A stretch of 64,000 bases of DNA from Bacteroidota bacterium. GTDB lineage: Bacteria > Bacteroidota > Bacteroidia > Chitinophagales > LD1. Each line of letters begins with the position of its first letter. The stretch's first letter is position 1. Below are positions 17,128 to 28,018 of this stretch, one piece after another. A program made the translations under genes and the position numbers. The notes under the pieces are model-generated. The model saw only the letters and a program-made list of their open reading frames with translations, had not been told where the DNA came from and searched no databases. The DNA lies in assembly GCA_947479455.1 (NCBI GenBank), contig CANJZE010000011.1:53021-117020 (forward strand). Reading direction: 5' to 3'.

Positions 17128-17682
17128 TCATTCTCCCAAATTCGAACTCACATCAGCAATCTTCCATTCATCTTTGATAAGCAGGAAACCGAAAAATTTT
17201 CGATCGAAGTGCGTGGGTGTAGTGAAGATAACTTCCAGTACAGGTAAATCTCTGCCATCGGGTTGAGGTAAAGCAAACGCACGACCGTATTCACGCGCTT
17301 CAACTCCGTTGCTCCATTTATTAAAAACATCGGCTGTAATTTTTACTACGGCTCTGTCGTATTTATTTTTGGAATCAAAAACATCGTACCCCATTTTCTG
17401 TTCATTTGGTCCACGGTAAACAATGCATTTTGCGAGTTTGTCGTAATCTTTTTTTGCACTCGCTTCAAAAGCATTATCAATGACAGCAGAGAGCACCGGA
17501 ATCAACGAAGTATCGGCATGAGGCATGTTGAGCATGTTCTCGGGAATCTGAACATGCGAAGTAGTATCGGCACTCACCTCAGCTTTTGGTTCTTCCTTCT
17601 TGCATGACTTGCATGAACTTAAATTAGCACTGAGATAAACGAGAGAAACAGAAAGAGTAAAAACAAAAATTATTTTTTTCAT
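17128..17682 (-). CDS. Lipoprotein of unknown function, NTF2-like appearance
   Basis: The 184-residue protein has a lipoprotein signal with the lipobox LSSC (Cys24), followed by KSCKKEEPK. The mature part has a helix-rich AVIDNAFEASAKKDYDKLAKCI segment and a strand-rich end (VLEVIFTTPTHFDRKFFGFLLIKDEWKIADV). That order is typical of NTF2-like or DUF4878-type lipoproteins. This is a fold guess, not a family match. It is convergent with the glycosyltransferase gene, 5 bases away. Confidence 0.7.
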   Translation of the reverse strand: MKKIIFVFTLSVSLVYLSANLSSCKSCKKEEPKAEVSADTTSHVQIPENMLNMPHADTSLIPVLSAVIDNAFEASAKKDYDKLAKCIVYRGPNEQKMGYDVFDSKNKYDRAVVKITADVFNKWSNGVEAREYGRAFALPQPDGRDLPVLEVIFTTPTHFDRKFFGFLLIKDEWKIADVSSNLGE

Positions 17683-17730
17683 GAAGCTATGTATGAATGA
17701 AGCAGTAGAATTTCAAAAACAATGTTTCGC

Positions 17731-18552
17731 TTACGGAAATTTCGGAAACTTACTCCAGTCAGGTTTGCGTTTTTCAATAAAGGCATTCTTCCCTTCTTTG
17801 GCTTCATCACTTAAATAATAAAGCAGTGTTGCATTGCCTGCTAGTTCCTGAATACCTGCCTGGCCATCTAGTTCAGCATTGAATGAAGATTTAAGCATAC
17901 GAATAGAGAGCGGAGATTTTTCTTGAACTTTTTTACACCACTCAACCGTTACATCTTCTAGCATTTCGAGCGGAACTACTTTGTTGACCAAACCCATACT
18001 GAGCGCATCCTGCGCATTGTACTGGTCGCAGAGAAACCAGATTTCTCTTGCCTTCTTTTGACCCACACATCTCGCGAGATAACTTGCACCAAAGCCGCCA
18101 TCAAAACTGCCCACCTTAGGACCTGTTTGCCCGAAGATGGCGTTCTCACTTGCAATAGATAAATCGCAAACTACGTGCAATACATGTCCGCCTCCAATGG
18201 CAAAACCATTTACCATGGCAATTACACATTTAGGAATAGAGCGAATTTGTTTTTGCAGGTCAAGCACATTCAAACGTGGAACGGTATCTTTTCCAATGTA
18301 TCCGCCATGTCCTCTCACGTTCTGGTCGCCACCGCTGCAAAATGCTTTATCACCTTCACCGGTTAAAACAACTATTTCAATATCCTGACTATCACGACAG
18401 GTGTTCATGGCATCAATCATTTCTTTTACGGTAAGCGGTGTAAACCCATTGCGGTAGCGTGGACGATTGATCGTAATTTTTGCAATGCCTTCAAAGAACT
18501 CAAACTTAATTTCCTCGTAATCTTTAATGCTTTTCCAGTTTCTCTTTTTCAT
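17731..18552 (-). CDS. menB: 1,4-dihydroxy-2-naphthoyl-CoA synthase
   Basis: MenB closes the naphthoate ring in menaquinone biosynthesis by converting o-succinylbenzoyl-CoA. The crotonase-fold motifs are clear: [54 protein letters not shown], and the C-terminal [18 protein letters not shown]. The length of 273 is typical of MenB and differs from ordinary enoyl-CoA hydratases. It lies downstream of menD on the same strand. Menaquinone would serve the complex I encoded at the left edge. Confidence 0.96.
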   Translation of the reverse strand: MKKRNWKSIKDYEEIKFEFFEGIAKITINRPRYRNGFTPLTVKEMIDAMNTCRDSQDIEIVVLTGEGDKAFCSGGDQNVRGHGGYIGKDTVPRLNVLDLQKQIRSIPKCVIAMVNGFAIGGGHVLHVVCDLSIASENAIFGQTGPKVGSFDGGFGASYLARCVGQKKAREIWFLCDQYNAQDALSMGLVNKVVPLEMLEDVTVEWCKKVQEKSPLSIRMLKSSFNAELDGQAGIQELAGNATLLYYLSDEAKEGKNAFIEKRKPDWSKFPKFP

Positions 18553-18630
18553 GTATCGTGGTGATGTGTTAACGTGTTTAAGTGTTTATGTGTATTCCCT
18601 AATTTCCCGGTGATCTAAAAAACTAATGTA

Positions 18631-20331
18631 CTAATTCTCTTTTCTCAGAAAATCAAAATACTTCTTGTATGCTTCTGCGCTGTGCATGCTATCGGTTTTT
18701 ATTTCCAGAATTTTAGCGTGCGTTGACGGCTCGTAAAATGTTTTTAATGTTTCTTCCAATTCATTTTGGAGCGCGCAAAAATAATAAGGCAGCCCATACA
18801 TTGAAGCCAGGTGTTTAGCGTTGAGTTCATGCCGTGTTTCAAAAAATTTTTCAAACTCATTTACTTTAGAAGGACCATCGAGCAAACGGAAAATACTTCC
18901 GCCATTGTTATTGATAATGATGATGCGCAAGTTTGGCGACAGATAATTATTCCACAAGGCGTTCGAGTCATAGAAGAAACTTACATCACCAAGCACACAA
19001 ACCGTAATTCCTTTTCTGTTAAAAGCTGAACCCGCTGCTGTGCTTAAACAACCATCAATGCCGCTGGTGCCTCTGTTTGCATTTATGGTCAACGAGTTTT
19101 TATGCATGAAAAAATTGGCGTAACGAATAGGTGTGGAGTTGCCGTATTGAATGTTCGAATTTTCGGGAAAGGAATTGACAAGTGTTTCCATCACTTTCAA
19201 ATCATTGTAATCGTTTTTAGAAAAATATTTTTTCGAAAGTTCATTAGTATGCTTACTCAACTGCAACCAATTTTTCTTGTATTTGCTTGCAGTAGTTTCG
19301 TTAGTGTCAATTACTGCATTTAGAAATTGTGTTTCGTTGATGGGTTCCACCCCTATAAGTATGTCGCCAAACATATTCCAGTTTCTTCCTACGCTGCTTC
19401 CAGGCGGCACATCCCAATGTATAGTTGGCTTTTCATGTAAAAACTGTTTCAGCTTTTTAGAAACAATTTGTTTGCCCAAGGTAACTACCACATCGGGAAT
19501 AAAATTTTCTTCTGAATCAGTTTCCATGGCGGAAATACAGGCATCTACATTCCAAACAGCTTCAGGTAATTTTACGTTCGAAATATTTTCATAAACAATG
19601 ATCACATCGTTTCGTTCGCTTAACTTTTGTAATTGTTCATTGAATTCTGCGTCAAACTCTCTCATGCCTACCACAAACATTTTCTTTTCGTTTGTTGAAA
19701 AACTTGTTTTTATACGTTGCAAATCTTTGAGCTGAATAAATTCAGTAGAAGAAATTTCATGCTCTTCTTCCCAATTAAAAAAGAAATTTGCATCCGTAGT
19801 TTGATAAAGCGGTTCACTGAGATGAACGTTCACCTGCACAGGACCTGTGTAACCATTTCGCGTTTCATCAATGGCATTACTTACTTGCTGTTGCACTTCT
19901 TTCAACTCATTTTCCTCCTCCGCATCGCCATCAATAGAAACATCAAAAACTACGTGCGGTCCAAAAATTCCTTCCTGCATAATGGTCTGGTTCTCGCCTT
20001 TGCTTACCGCGCCAAAAGGTCTGTCGGCAGTTAGCAACAGCAAAGGAACATTTTGATAATACGCTTCACAAACAGCAGGAGAAAGATTTAACACAGCCGT
20101 ACCCGAAGTGCAAACCACGGCAACAGTTTCTTGCAATTGTTGTGCAAGACCAAGCGCGAAATATCCTGCCACTCGTTCATCGGGAATAACGAGGCATTCT
20201 ATTTCATCTATTTGTGAAAACGCAATAACCAAAGGAGCCGAGCGTGAACCCGGTGAGAAAACAACTTTACGAATTCCCTTTCGCAGGCAGGTTTCTGTAA
20301 GTAAACGAATTGCTTTTTTTGTGGTATTCAT
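18631..20331 (-). CDS. menD: 2-succinyl-5-enolpyruvyl-6-hydroxy-3-cyclohexene-1-carboxylate synthase
   Basis: MenD is the thiamine-diphosphate enzyme that joins isochorismate and 2-oxoglutarate in menaquinone synthesis. The 566-residue protein shows RKVVFSPGSRSAPL near the N-terminus, VVCTSGTAVLNLSPAVCEAY, and the C-terminal ThDP region NRGTSGIDGCLSTAAG and CVLGDVSFFYDSNALWN. I use the ATG at 20329-20331 (MNTTKKAIRLL); the frame extends 26 codons further without conserved sequence. About 80 bases separate its stop from menB. Confidence 0.95.
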   Translation of the reverse strand: MNTTKKAIRLLTETCLRKGIRKVVFSPGSRSAPLVIAFSQIDEIECLVIPDERVAGYFALGLAQQLQETVAVVCTSGTAVLNLSPAVCEAYYQNVPLLLLTADRPFGAVSKGENQTIMQEGIFGPHVVFDVSIDGDAEEENELKEVQQQVSNAIDETRNGYTGPVQVNVHLSEPLYQTTDANFFFNWEEEHEISSTEFIQLKDLQRIKTSFSTNEKKMFVVGMREFDAEFNEQLQKLSERNDVIIVYENISNVKLPEAVWNVDACISAMETDSEENFIPDVVVTLGKQIVSKKLKQFLHEKPTIHWDVPPGSSVGRNWNMFGDILIGVEPINETQFLNAVIDTNETTASKYKKNWLQLSKHTNELSKKYFSKNDYNDLKVMETLVNSFPENSNIQYGNSTPIRYANFFMHKNSLTINANRGTSGIDGCLSTAAGSAFNRKGITVCVLGDVSFFYDSNALWNNYLSPNLRIIIINNNGGSIFRLLDGPSKVNEFEKFFETRHELNAKHLASMYGLPYYFCALQNELEETLKTFYEPSTHAKILEIKTDSMHSAEAYKKYFDFLRKEN

Positions 20332-20592
20332 GAAGTGGTAAAGTTGAAATATTTTTGCTCTTGATAAAGTAAAAATCAAGAGATCATCTCCGTAGTCATT
20401 TTGATGCAACCACGTAATTTAGTTCCCGCTGTGTCTCCACTTTAAACTGTGAGCTATTTGTATTGCGGAAATAAAACTCAAAACTTGCGCACGGTGTTTC
20501 ATCCCACTGTTTTTATTTATCCCGATATTTTCGGTAGCGACAGTAGTTAAACACAAAGCCTGCGAGAACAAAAAACATTAATCTTACCCCTT

Positions 20593-21291
20593 ATGATAGA
20601 TTTATCTCCTTCACTAAATCAGATTCACTGGGTTACAAATTTTCAAGACCTTGTTTCCATGTCTTTTGTTGGAGAAATTAATGCCCTTTGCTGGGCTCGT
20701 AAACTAACAGGCGATTTTGCTGAGATTGTGAACAAGGTAAAACTAAACGGAAACATAGCGGTGCTTGAACAGGAGCAACTTCTTGCTCTTGAGTTAAGCG
20801 AACAAGGGCAACTTGCCCGCGAAATTCTTTTAAACGACTTTGCGTTGTTAACCGCTCATGGCGCATCGCCAACTCTTAATCTCATCAACTATTATGAGCG
20901 CGATGATGCCTACCCGTTTTTTCCCACCGATGTTTATTCATTTCATGTAGATCGCTCGCCTGTGCCTACCGATACTTTTTTGTGCACTTACTATGGCCAG
21001 CCGAGCGAAATACTACCGAACATACAAGCCGAACAAAAAGTGTTGCTACCCGAAATACGCGATGCACTCAAAAAACTATATGGCGGAACAGAGGATGGAT
21101 TTGAAACCTTCTTAACCGAACATTTCTTCGACCTGCACTATCAACCAAAACCTGGGTCACCCCTCATTAACCTAGGCATCGGTAACTTATGGAAGTTGGC
21201 AGTTGACCATCCTCAAAGTAAAGTGCTTCCCTGTATTCACCGTGCACCAAAAGAAAAAACCGGAGAAACCCGTTTGTTGATGATTTGTTGA
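20593..21291 (+). CDS. DUF1826-like protein
   Basis: The 232-residue cytosolic protein resembles the DUF1826 family. It has a [21 protein letters not shown] segment with a His-x-Asp pair and a late [17 protein letters not shown] segment with a second His. The H-x-D...H spacing recalls Fe(II)/2-oxoglutarate-type folds, but no function is established. The family call is from memory and moderately secure. The prfC start lies about 54 bases downstream on the same strand. Confidence 0.6.
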   Translation: MIDLSPSLNQIHWVTNFQDLVSMSFVGEINALCWARKLTGDFAEIVNKVKLNGNIAVLEQEQLLALELSEQGQLAREILLNDFALLTAHGASPTLNLINYYERDDAYPFFPTDVYSFHVDRSPVPTDTFLCTYYGQPSEILPNIQAEQKVLLPEIRDALKKLYGGTEDGFETFLTEHFFDLHYQPKPGSPLINLGIGNLWKLAVDHPQSKVLPCIHRAPKEKTGETRLLMIC

Positions 21292-21344
21292 AGGCAAATC
21301 ATAGCTCCGTGCGTCTCACCTCTTTTTTTACTTTCGCCCCCCTT

Positions 21345-22943
21345 ATGACAGCCACAGAAGAACTCAACCGCAGAAGAACCTTCGGTATTATCTCTCACCC
21401 CGATGCCGGTAAAACAACCCTTACCGAAAAGCTTTTGCTTTTTGGCGGGGCTATTCAAACAGCTGGCGCGGTAAAGAGCAATAAAATTAAGAAGACCGCT
21501 ACTTCCGATTTTATGGAAATAGAAAAACAACGTGGTATTTCCGTGGCTACTTCGGTAATGAGTTTCGAATACAAAGGCAAACTCGTCAATATTCTCGATA
21601 CACCCGGTCACAAAGATTTTGCGGAAGATACGTATCGCACACTCACTGCCGTTGACTCGGTAATTATGGTGGTTGATTCGGTAAAAGGAGTGGAGGCGCA
21701 AACTCGCAAGCTGATGGAAGTTTGCGCCATGCGCAAAACACCGGTCATTGTTTTCATCAACAAACTCGACCGCGAAGGTCGCGACCCTTTTGATTTGCTC
21801 GATGAAATTGAAAAGGAATTAAAAATTCGTGTTCGTCCGCTCTCTTGGCCAATAAACCGTGGAAGTATGTTCAAAGGCGTTTACAATTTGCACAAAAAAT
21901 ATTTGAACCTGTTTAAAGCCAGCACTACAAAAATTGCCAACGAAGTTTTGCAGTTGCAGGATATTAACGATGCCCAAATTGATGCTATAGTAGGAGAGAA
22001 GGATGCCGCTCAACTGCGCGAAGATGTTGAAGCGGTAGAAATTGTTTACGATAATTTTGATGTAGAAGAATATTTAAAAGGAAATCTGGCTCCTGTGTTT
22101 TTTGGTTCCGGTGTAAATAATTTTGGTGTGCAGGAATTGCTCGAAACGTTTTTAGAAATTTCTCCAACACCGCGCGGAAGAGAAACCGATGTGCGTTTTG
22201 TAGAGCCCACAGAAAATAAAATGACGGGCTTCATCTTTAAGATTCACGCCAACCTCGACCCTAAGCACCGCGATAGAATTGCCTTCATGCGTATTGTAAG
22301 CGGAAAGTTTGAACGCCACACCTATTATCATCATGTGCGTTTGCAAAAAGATTTTCGTTTCAGCACACCAGTAACATTTATGGCGCAGGAAAAAAATATT
22401 GTGGAAGAAGCATACCCCGGTGATGTGGTGGGTTTATACGATACAGGCAGTTTTAAAATTGGCGATGTGTTGACAGAAGGAGAAAACTTTCAGATACGCG
22501 GCATTCCTTCTTTCAGTCCCGAAATTTTCAAAGAGTTGATTAATACTGACCCTATGAAGAGTAAGCAATTGGAAAAAGGTATTCAGCAATTGACAGATGA
22601 AGGCGTAGCACAGTTGTTTACCCAGCAACCCGGCAACCGTAAGTTTGTAGGTACAGTAGGAGAGCTGCAGTTTGAAGTAATACAATATCGTTTGCAACAC
22701 GAATACAATGCAGGCTGTCGGTTTCAAAACATAAGTATGACACGCGCGTGTTGGTTGCGTTCAAACAATCCACAAAAGCTCGAGGACTTTATACGCTTTA
22801 AATCAACCAGCATTGTGCACGATAAAGACGGGCATATTGTGTATCTCGCTCCAAGCGATTGGTTCCTGAAAATGGAACGCGAAAACAATCCTGAAATTGA
22901 ATTTCATTTCAATTCAGAATTTAAAACTGAAGTGGCGTTATAG
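21345..22943 (+). CDS. prfC: Peptide chain release factor 3
   Basis: RF3 is the GTPase that recycles RF1 and RF2 from the ribosome. The 532-residue protein starts at the ATG at 21345 ([14 protein letters not shown]). It carries the P-loop [13 protein letters not shown], the switch [29 protein letters not shown] and [12 protein letters not shown]. Length and motif order match E. coli PrfC and not EF-G. The frame is open 20 codons further upstream, overlapping the DUF1826-like gene, but the later ATG fits the family start. Confidence 0.95.
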   Translation: MTATEELNRRRTFGIISHPDAGKTTLTEKLLLFGGAIQTAGAVKSNKIKKTATSDFMEIEKQRGISVATSVMSFEYKGKLVNILDTPGHKDFAEDTYRTLTAVDSVIMVVDSVKGVEAQTRKLMEVCAMRKTPVIVFINKLDREGRDPFDLLDEIEKELKIRVRPLSWPINRGSMFKGVYNLHKKYLNLFKASTTKIANEVLQLQDINDAQIDAIVGEKDAAQLREDVEAVEIVYDNFDVEEYLKGNLAPVFFGSGVNNFGVQELLETFLEISPTPRGRETDVRFVEPTENKMTGFIFKIHANLDPKHRDRIAFMRIVSGKFERHTYYHHVRLQKDFRFSTPVTFMAQEKNIVEEAYPGDVVGLYDTGSFKIGDVLTEGENFQIRGIPSFSPEIFKELINTDPMKSKQLEKGIQQLTDEGVAQLFTQQPGNRKFVGTVGELQFEVIQYRLQHEYNAGCRFQNISMTRACWLRSNNPQKLEDFIRFKSTSIVHDKDGHIVYLAPSDWFLKMERENNPEIEFHFNSEFKTEVAL

Positions 22944-23019
22944 TAAGCCACAAAGTTTTTCTTGTTACATATACAAATAATATTTAGGTAACTAAAGTGA
23001 TTAGCCGTAAATTAGTAAT

Positions 23020-23748
23020 ATGAAAATTGTAGGCATCATTCCTTCACGTTACGACTCCACGCGCTTTCCCGGAAAGCCGTTGGTAGATATTGGCGGAAAG
23101 ACCATGATTAGACGCGTGTATGAGCAGGCGTGCAAAGCCAAATCGCTTTCGCAAGTGATAGTTGCTACCGATGATGAACGCATTTTTAATGAAGTAAAAA
23201 GTTTTGGCGGAAATGTAATCATGACTTCTGCCGAACACAAAAACGGAACGGAACGTTGCGCTGAAGTAGTTTCAAATTTAGATGCAGATGTAGTCATCAA
23301 TATTCAGGGCGATGAACCTTTTATTGAACCGAGTCAAATTGATGCCCTTGCTGAATGTTTTGCTGAACCAGCCACACAAATTGCAACTTTAGTTCGCGTA
23401 ATTGATTGGGACGATGAGTTGCGAAATCCTTCGCGCATAAAAGTAGTGTTGAATAATTTCAAAGAGGCCATGTATTTCAGCCGAAGTATTATTCCTAATC
23501 CAGTTTCCCATTTTCACCGCGATGAATTAGTGTTTTATCTGCACGTAGGTATTTATGGTTTCCGAAAAAATATTTTGCTCGATGTGGTAAAATTGGAACC
23601 CACTCTCTTAGAAATTACAGAAAGTTTAGAGCAACTCCGTTGGCTCGAAAACGGCTACAAAATAAAATGTGGTTTCACCGGTCATTCAGGAACCGCCATT
23701 GATACGCCCGAAGATTTAGAAAATCTGAATTTGGATTCCTTATCTTAA
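23020..23748 (+). CDS. kdsB: 3-deoxy-manno-octulosonate cytidylyltransferase
   Basis: KdsB activates Kdo as CMP-Kdo for lipopolysaccharide core synthesis. The 242-residue protein has IIPSRYDSTRFPGKPL at the N-terminus, RVYEQACKAKSLSQVIVATDDERI, and VINIQGDEPFI, all diagnostic. Its presence, with lptE elsewhere in the window, indicates an LPS-containing outer membrane. It converges with the second ArnT-like gene, whose stop is only 3 bases away. Confidence 0.96.
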   Translation: MKIVGIIPSRYDSTRFPGKPLVDIGGKTMIRRVYEQACKAKSLSQVIVATDDERIFNEVKSFGGNVIMTSAEHKNGTERCAEVVSNLDADVVINIQGDEPFIEPSQIDALAECFAEPATQIATLVRVIDWDDELRNPSRIKVVLNNFKEAMYFSRSIIPNPVSHFHRDELVFYLHVGIYGFRKNILLDVVKLEPTLLEITESLEQLRWLENGYKIKCGFTGHSGTAIDTPEDLENLNLDSLS

Positions 23749-23750
23749 TC

Positions 23751-25709
23751 TCAATACACTTCGCCTTTATTCTGTAGTAGAACAACGGCATCGTGACTCA
23801 ATTGCTGCGGTGAAATATGTTTTTCAACTGCTTGTCGTTGCATTAACACTCGCCATTTTTTTAAAGCATTCATTCGCAATTCAAAATCGTAGAAAGATTG
23901 GTCGCGTTTGGTACACCAAACAGCAGTTTCATTTACCATTTCATTGGTAGTCTTACCTTGTTTTCGTGCAGCTTCTCTCATAGCTGCAAACCATTCTGCT
24001 GAGCTACGAATTGTTTTTTCATAATCAGAAGAAGTAAGTGGTAGAGAAGGCAGAGGAAAATAATTGTTAGCCATTGAATCGGTTAAAACTATTTGTTGAT
24101 TTCCAACTACGTAATACGCATTGGTAAAGCCTGCCAATACTTCCGGGTTAGTCATTCTTTTAGAACTACTGAAACCCAATAACGAATCGAATATCTCATG
24201 CTGATTTTTACTCAGAATTAGCACTACAACGCTATCAGAACAAAAAGAAGAAACCAGGGCGGGCATTCTACGTTCTTCCACGATGTTGGCGTTGTTTAGG
24301 CTTAAATAAAATGGTAAACTGGGTGGTGACCATTGACTATTTCCAATAAGTACAGCATCGGTTTTTGGAAATTGTTCATGAACATAGGCGGCAACTTGTT
24401 TAGTCACATTTTTGAGTGAGTCAATTTGTGGCAGTGCTATAAACCAAAGCAAAAATTGAAAAGCAATTCCATATCCTACTGTGCTGGCAATCCTATTTTG
24501 TTTCTTTTTTATAATGTAAATTGAAATGCCAGTGCTAACTAAAAGCAGAATACCTACAGCGGAAAATACAAAAGCAGTTGAGGGAGGTAAAGAAAGTATA
24601 ACACTTGCACCAATTATGGCTGAAGCAATAATTAGCTGAATAACGAAATGTAGAACAACAGAAATTTTGTGTGGCGTATTTTTTTTCAGCATAACCTGCG
24701 CAATAAAAAATGCCAATGGAACATGAGCAGGTAAAACATACGCAGGTAATTTACTAGGCGATAGTTCGTAAATAAACCAAGCCGCAAAAAACCAAGCCAC
24801 AAAAATTATTTCATGTTCTATATTTTTTCGAATACCCGAAACCAGGCTTTTGAATAGGGCAGGTAGAAACATGAAATAAGGAAAGAAACTAAGCAACATA
24901 ACCAGTAAATGTGTACCGGGTAAACCCGTTTGCCCCAACACACTTCCGTTTATTCTTTTTAAAATATACCAATCATACATCCATTTTAAAAAAACACCTC
25001 CATCGGTAAGTGTGGTGAGATAGCACCAATAAGCAAAAGGAATTATCGCTATCGGCAAAAAAAACCATGGATGGAGAAGTAAAAGATTTTTTCGGTTTGG
25101 ATGAAAAATGAAAAGTGTACTTGTAAAAATTATGCTGAAAAGAATAATCGGTGGTCCCTTTGTAAGCAAGGCTAGAGCAAACGAAAGCCAAAAAACAAAC
25201 ACGAATATTTTATTTCGATGCAGCAGAATAAATAGTACGGAGAACGCGCACAGCGTTGTAAAAAATAACAAGGTTGAATCAACTACCGAAACCTTAGCCA
25301 GAATTGGAACAAGAATAGAGGTGCTTAAAATTAGTAGAGCGGTTAATGAAAGTTGTTTACCGAAGAGCTTTGTGCCTCCAAAAAAAATTAGCGCATAAGT
25401 TAAACAAGTGAAGCAGGCAGCGGGAAGACGAAGCGCAAATTCATTTACACCAAATAGTTTAAAAGCAAGGGCAATATTCCAAAAATGCAAAGGAGGTTTT
25501 CGATGAATTTCGCTCCACATCGCTTGTGGTACAAGCCAGTTACCTGTTTGCAGCATGTTTTTAGCAAACGATGCATAAGCACCTTCATCCTGATCCCAAA
25601 TGCTTACACTATTGTTATGAATGAGAGTAACCAGCACAATGAAAACGAAAAAAGCAACGCCATAAAAGCGTGTTGCGTTCCTGCTTTCATTTGTATTAAA
25701 AAGTGTCAA
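23751..25709 (-). CDS. ArnT/PMT-type membrane glycosyltransferase with long C-terminal tail
   Basis: The 652-residue protein has the same GT-C plan as the protein at 15482: an N-terminal helix, then SIWDQDEGAYASFAKNML with an acidic DQDE motif, RKPPLHFWNIAL, GVNEFALRLPAA, and about a dozen helices. It has an unusual C-terminal soluble tail of about 100 residues rich in charged and aromatic residues (from about 550). I do not recognise that tail. The likely reaction is transfer of a polyprenyl-linked sugar in the periplasm; the acceptor is unknown. The neighbour kdsB hints at lipid A or LPS. Confidence 0.83.
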   Translation of the reverse strand: MTLFNTNESRNATRFYGVAFFVFIVLVTLIHNNSVSIWDQDEGAYASFAKNMLQTGNWLVPQAMWSEIHRKPPLHFWNIALAFKLFGVNEFALRLPAACFTCLTYALIFFGGTKLFGKQLSLTALLILSTSILVPILAKVSVVDSTLLFFTTLCAFSVLFILLHRNKIFVFVFWLSFALALLTKGPPIILFSIIFTSTLFIFHPNRKNLLLLHPWFFLPIAIIPFAYWCYLTTLTDGGVFLKWMYDWYILKRINGSVLGQTGLPGTHLLVMLLSFFPYFMFLPALFKSLVSGIRKNIEHEIIFVAWFFAAWFIYELSPSKLPAYVLPAHVPLAFFIAQVMLKKNTPHKISVVLHFVIQLIIASAIIGASVILSLPPSTAFVFSAVGILLLVSTGISIYIIKKKQNRIASTVGYGIAFQFLLWFIALPQIDSLKNVTKQVAAYVHEQFPKTDAVLIGNSQWSPPSLPFYLSLNNANIVEERRMPALVSSFCSDSVVVLILSKNQHEIFDSLLGFSSSKRMTNPEVLAGFTNAYYVVGNQQIVLTDSMANNYFPLPSLPLTSSDYEKTIRSSAEWFAAMREAARKQGKTTNEMVNETAVWCTKRDQSFYDFELRMNALKKWRVLMQRQAVEKHISPQQLSHDAVVLLQNKGEVY

Positions 25710-25754
25710 GTTGTCTTCTGTTTGGAATTTGTCAATGAAAAGCCAAACATAATT

Positions 25755-26987
25755 TTATTCCAACTCTTCAAAACTTTTGCGAATGATGCGCACGCTATCA
25801 TCCATTTGCTCCTTGGTAATACACAATGGCGGAGCCAGGCGAATGATGTGGTGATGGGTAGGTTTAGCCAACAAACCGTTGCTCATAAAGTTGAGGCATA
25901 AATCCCAGCCGCAGTTTTGGTCTTCGGTGTTTAACACAATGGCGTTGAGCAAACCTTTACCGCGTATTTGCTTGATGAGCGGGTGTTTTATTTTTTCTAA
26001 TTCAGTTCGAAAATATTTGCCGAGGTAAAACGCGTTGTAAACGAGGTTCTCGTCTTTAATAATTTGCAGTGCTGCCATCGCCACTTTGCACGCCAGCGGA
26101 TTGCCACCATAAGTAGAGCCATGTTCACCGGGTTTAATATTCATCATAATTGGGTCATCGCATAACACAGCCGACACCGGCAACATGCCACCGCTCAATG
26201 CTTTTCCCAAAATCAAAATATCGGGGCGAACATCTTCCCAATCGCAGGCGAGCATTTTACCCGTGCGCGCCAAACCTGTTTGCACTTCATCGGCAATAAA
26301 CAGCACACCCGCTTTTTCGCAAAGAAATTTTGCTTTTGCTAAATAATTTTCGTCAGGTACTACAACGCCTGCCTCGCCCTGAATGGGTTCTACCATAAAA
26401 GCGCAAACGTCTTTATCATCCAAAGCCGCAGCCAACGCTTTTAAATCGTTATAAGGCACATGCACAAAATTGGGAACAAAAGGACCAAAACCTTTATAGC
26501 TCGATGGGTCAGTAGAAGCCGAAATAGCCATCAGCGTGCGACCGTGAAAATTATTTTCGGGCACAATCACCTTGGCTTTTTTGTCCTTAATGCCTTTTAC
26601 TTCATAAGCCCATCTGCGCGCTAATTTGATGGCGGTTTCTACTGCTTCTACACCGGTGTTCATGGGCAACACTTTGTCGTAACCAAAATATTCGGTAATG
26701 TATTTTTCGTATTCGCCCAACACTGAATTATGAAACGCCCGTGAAGTGAGCGTTAGTTTTTCGGCTTGCTTTTTCATTACGTCAACCAACAACTGATGAC
26801 AATGCCCTTGGTTAACTGCCGAGTAAGCCGAAAGAAAATCGTAATAACGTTTACCTTCTATATCCCAAAGATAAACTCCGCGTCCGCGGTCGAGCACAAC
26901 CGGCATTGGATGATAGTTATGCGCTCCGTAGCGTTCTTCCATTTCAATCAACTGTTCTGTTTTGGAGGTCATGGTTTCATTTGTCAT
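25755..26987 (-). CDS. rocD: Ornithine-oxo-acid transaminase
   Basis: This 410-residue PLP-dependent class III aminotransferase matches ornithine aminotransferase: [37 protein letters not shown] (here HCHQ), [15 protein letters not shown], the PLP region [17 protein letters not shown], and the lysine motif [15 protein letters not shown]. It converts ornithine to glutamate semialdehyde. The start [21 protein letters not shown] is used; a second Met at position 6 is possible. It stands alone between a glycosyltransferase and an SDR gene. Confidence 0.93.
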   Translation of the reverse strand: MTNETMTSKTEQLIEMEERYGAHNYHPMPVVLDRGRGVYLWDIEGKRYYDFLSAYSAVNQGHCHQLLVDVMKKQAEKLTLTSRAFHNSVLGEYEKYITEYFGYDKVLPMNTGVEAVETAIKLARRWAYEVKGIKDKKAKVIVPENNFHGRTLMAISASTDPSSYKGFGPFVPNFVHVPYNDLKALAAALDDKDVCAFMVEPIQGEAGVVVPDENYLAKAKFLCEKAGVLFIADEVQTGLARTGKMLACDWEDVRPDILILGKALSGGMLPVSAVLCDDPIMMNIKPGEHGSTYGGNPLACKVAMAALQIIKDENLVYNAFYLGKYFRTELEKIKHPLIKQIRGKGLLNAIVLNTEDQNCGWDLCLNFMSNGLLAKPTHHHIIRLAPPLCITKEQMDDSVRIIRKSFEELE

Positions 26988-27006
26988 GGTAAAATGTTTT
27001 TCGTTT

Positions 27007-27014
27007 CAAAAATA
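27007..27014 (-). promoter_or_regulatory. Possible -7 box of rocD
   Basis: Read on the minus strand this is TATTTTTG, matching TAnnTTTG, 20 bases before the rocD ATG. It is the same octamer as before nuoA. No -33 TTTG at the expected spacing was found. Confidence 0.3.
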
Positions 27015-27169
27015 GTAAATCTGCTTAGGTGCTTTCTGCAGGTCAGCATTATGTAAAAGACTGCGGGCAAAACTACTTGGTTGCGCCAAAAAAATATTCT
27101 GAAAATATAGTTTGTAAAACATACTAACCGTGTTAAAGAAACGTTGCGGGTTTTTAGTTTCTTAGCACA

Positions 27170-27961
27170 ATGAAAACTTTACAATCGAAAGTAATATGGC
27201 TTACGGGTGCCTCATCGGGCATTGGCGAAGCACTTGCAGTGGAGTTATCTAAAGAAGGAGCGAAGCTCGTTTTATCGGCACGAAGAAAAGAGGAGCTCGA
27301 ACGCGTAGCAACAAAATGTGGTGGCGATTGTTTCATTCTTCCGCTCGATTTAGAAAAGCAAAACGAGTTTGAAGCGAAGAAGAACGAAGTGCTTCAAAAA
27401 TTCGGAAGACTCGATGTGTTGATTAACAACGGTGGCGTTTCGCAACGCTCATTGGCAAAAGATACTTCGATAGATGTTGACCGAAAACTTTTTGAAATCA
27501 ATTTTTTCGGCACAGTGGCGTTGACCAAAGTTGTTCTTCCTGAATTTTTAAAACAGAAGAGTGGCATGTTTGTAACGGTAACAAGTGCGGTTGGTAAATT
27601 CGGTTCGCCATGGCGCAGCGGTTATTCTGCCAGCAAACATGCTTTGCACGGTTTCTTCGATTCATTGCGTGCCGAAGTGTATGAAGACAAAGTGAAAGTG
27701 TTGTTGGTGTGTCCGGGTTTTATTCAAACCAATGTTTCGTTAAACGCATTAACGGGCAGCGGAGCAAAATTGGGAACTATGGATACGGCAACATCAAATG
27801 GATTAACAGCCGAACAATGCGCTATTGAAATTGTAGATGCTATTAAAAATGAGAAAGAAGAAATTGTGGTGTCGAAATTTAAAGAAGCATTTGCTGTATG
27901 GGCGAAACGTTTTTTTCCGCGATTGTTTTCAATAATGATTACAAGAATGAAAGTGAGGTAA
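27170..27961 (+). CDS. Short-chain dehydrogenase/reductase (SDR) family oxidoreductase
   Basis: The 263-residue classical SDR has the cofactor motif TGASSGIG at about residues 13-20, then NNGG in place of the usual NNAG. The catalytic Ser lies in VTSAVGKFG and the YxxxK motif in YSASKHALHGFFDSLRAE. VCPGFIQTNVS follows the active site. The organisation is of the DltE/DHRS7-like reductase type, but the substrate cannot be read. It is divergent from rocD. Confidence 0.88.
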   Translation: MKTLQSKVIWLTGASSGIGEALAVELSKEGAKLVLSARRKEELERVATKCGGDCFILPLDLEKQNEFEAKKNEVLQKFGRLDVLINNGGVSQRSLAKDTSIDVDRKLFEINFFGTVALTKVVLPEFLKQKSGMFVTVTSAVGKFGSPWRSGYSASKHALHGFFDSLRAEVYEDKVKVLLVCPGFIQTNVSLNALTGSGAKLGTMDTATSNGLTAEQCAIEIVDAIKNEKEEIVVSKFKEAFAVWAKRFFPRLFSIMITRMKVR

Positions 27962-28018
27962 TCAGCAGTAGTTTAAAAGCGGCACAAAGCAGTAAATACA
28001 AAAAATACAAGAGTCGTT

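Noticed and set aside
17731..20331. A complete menaquinone operon
   Set aside because: Only menB and menD are present; menA, menC, menE and menF were not found in the window, so only two steps are encoded here.
20332..20592. Possible repeat or RNA element between menD and the DUF1826-like gene (CCCGATATTTTCGG near 20521)
   Set aside because: It shares only a short TTTATCCCGAT stretch with the palindrome at 63877 and has no complete arms; too weak to list.
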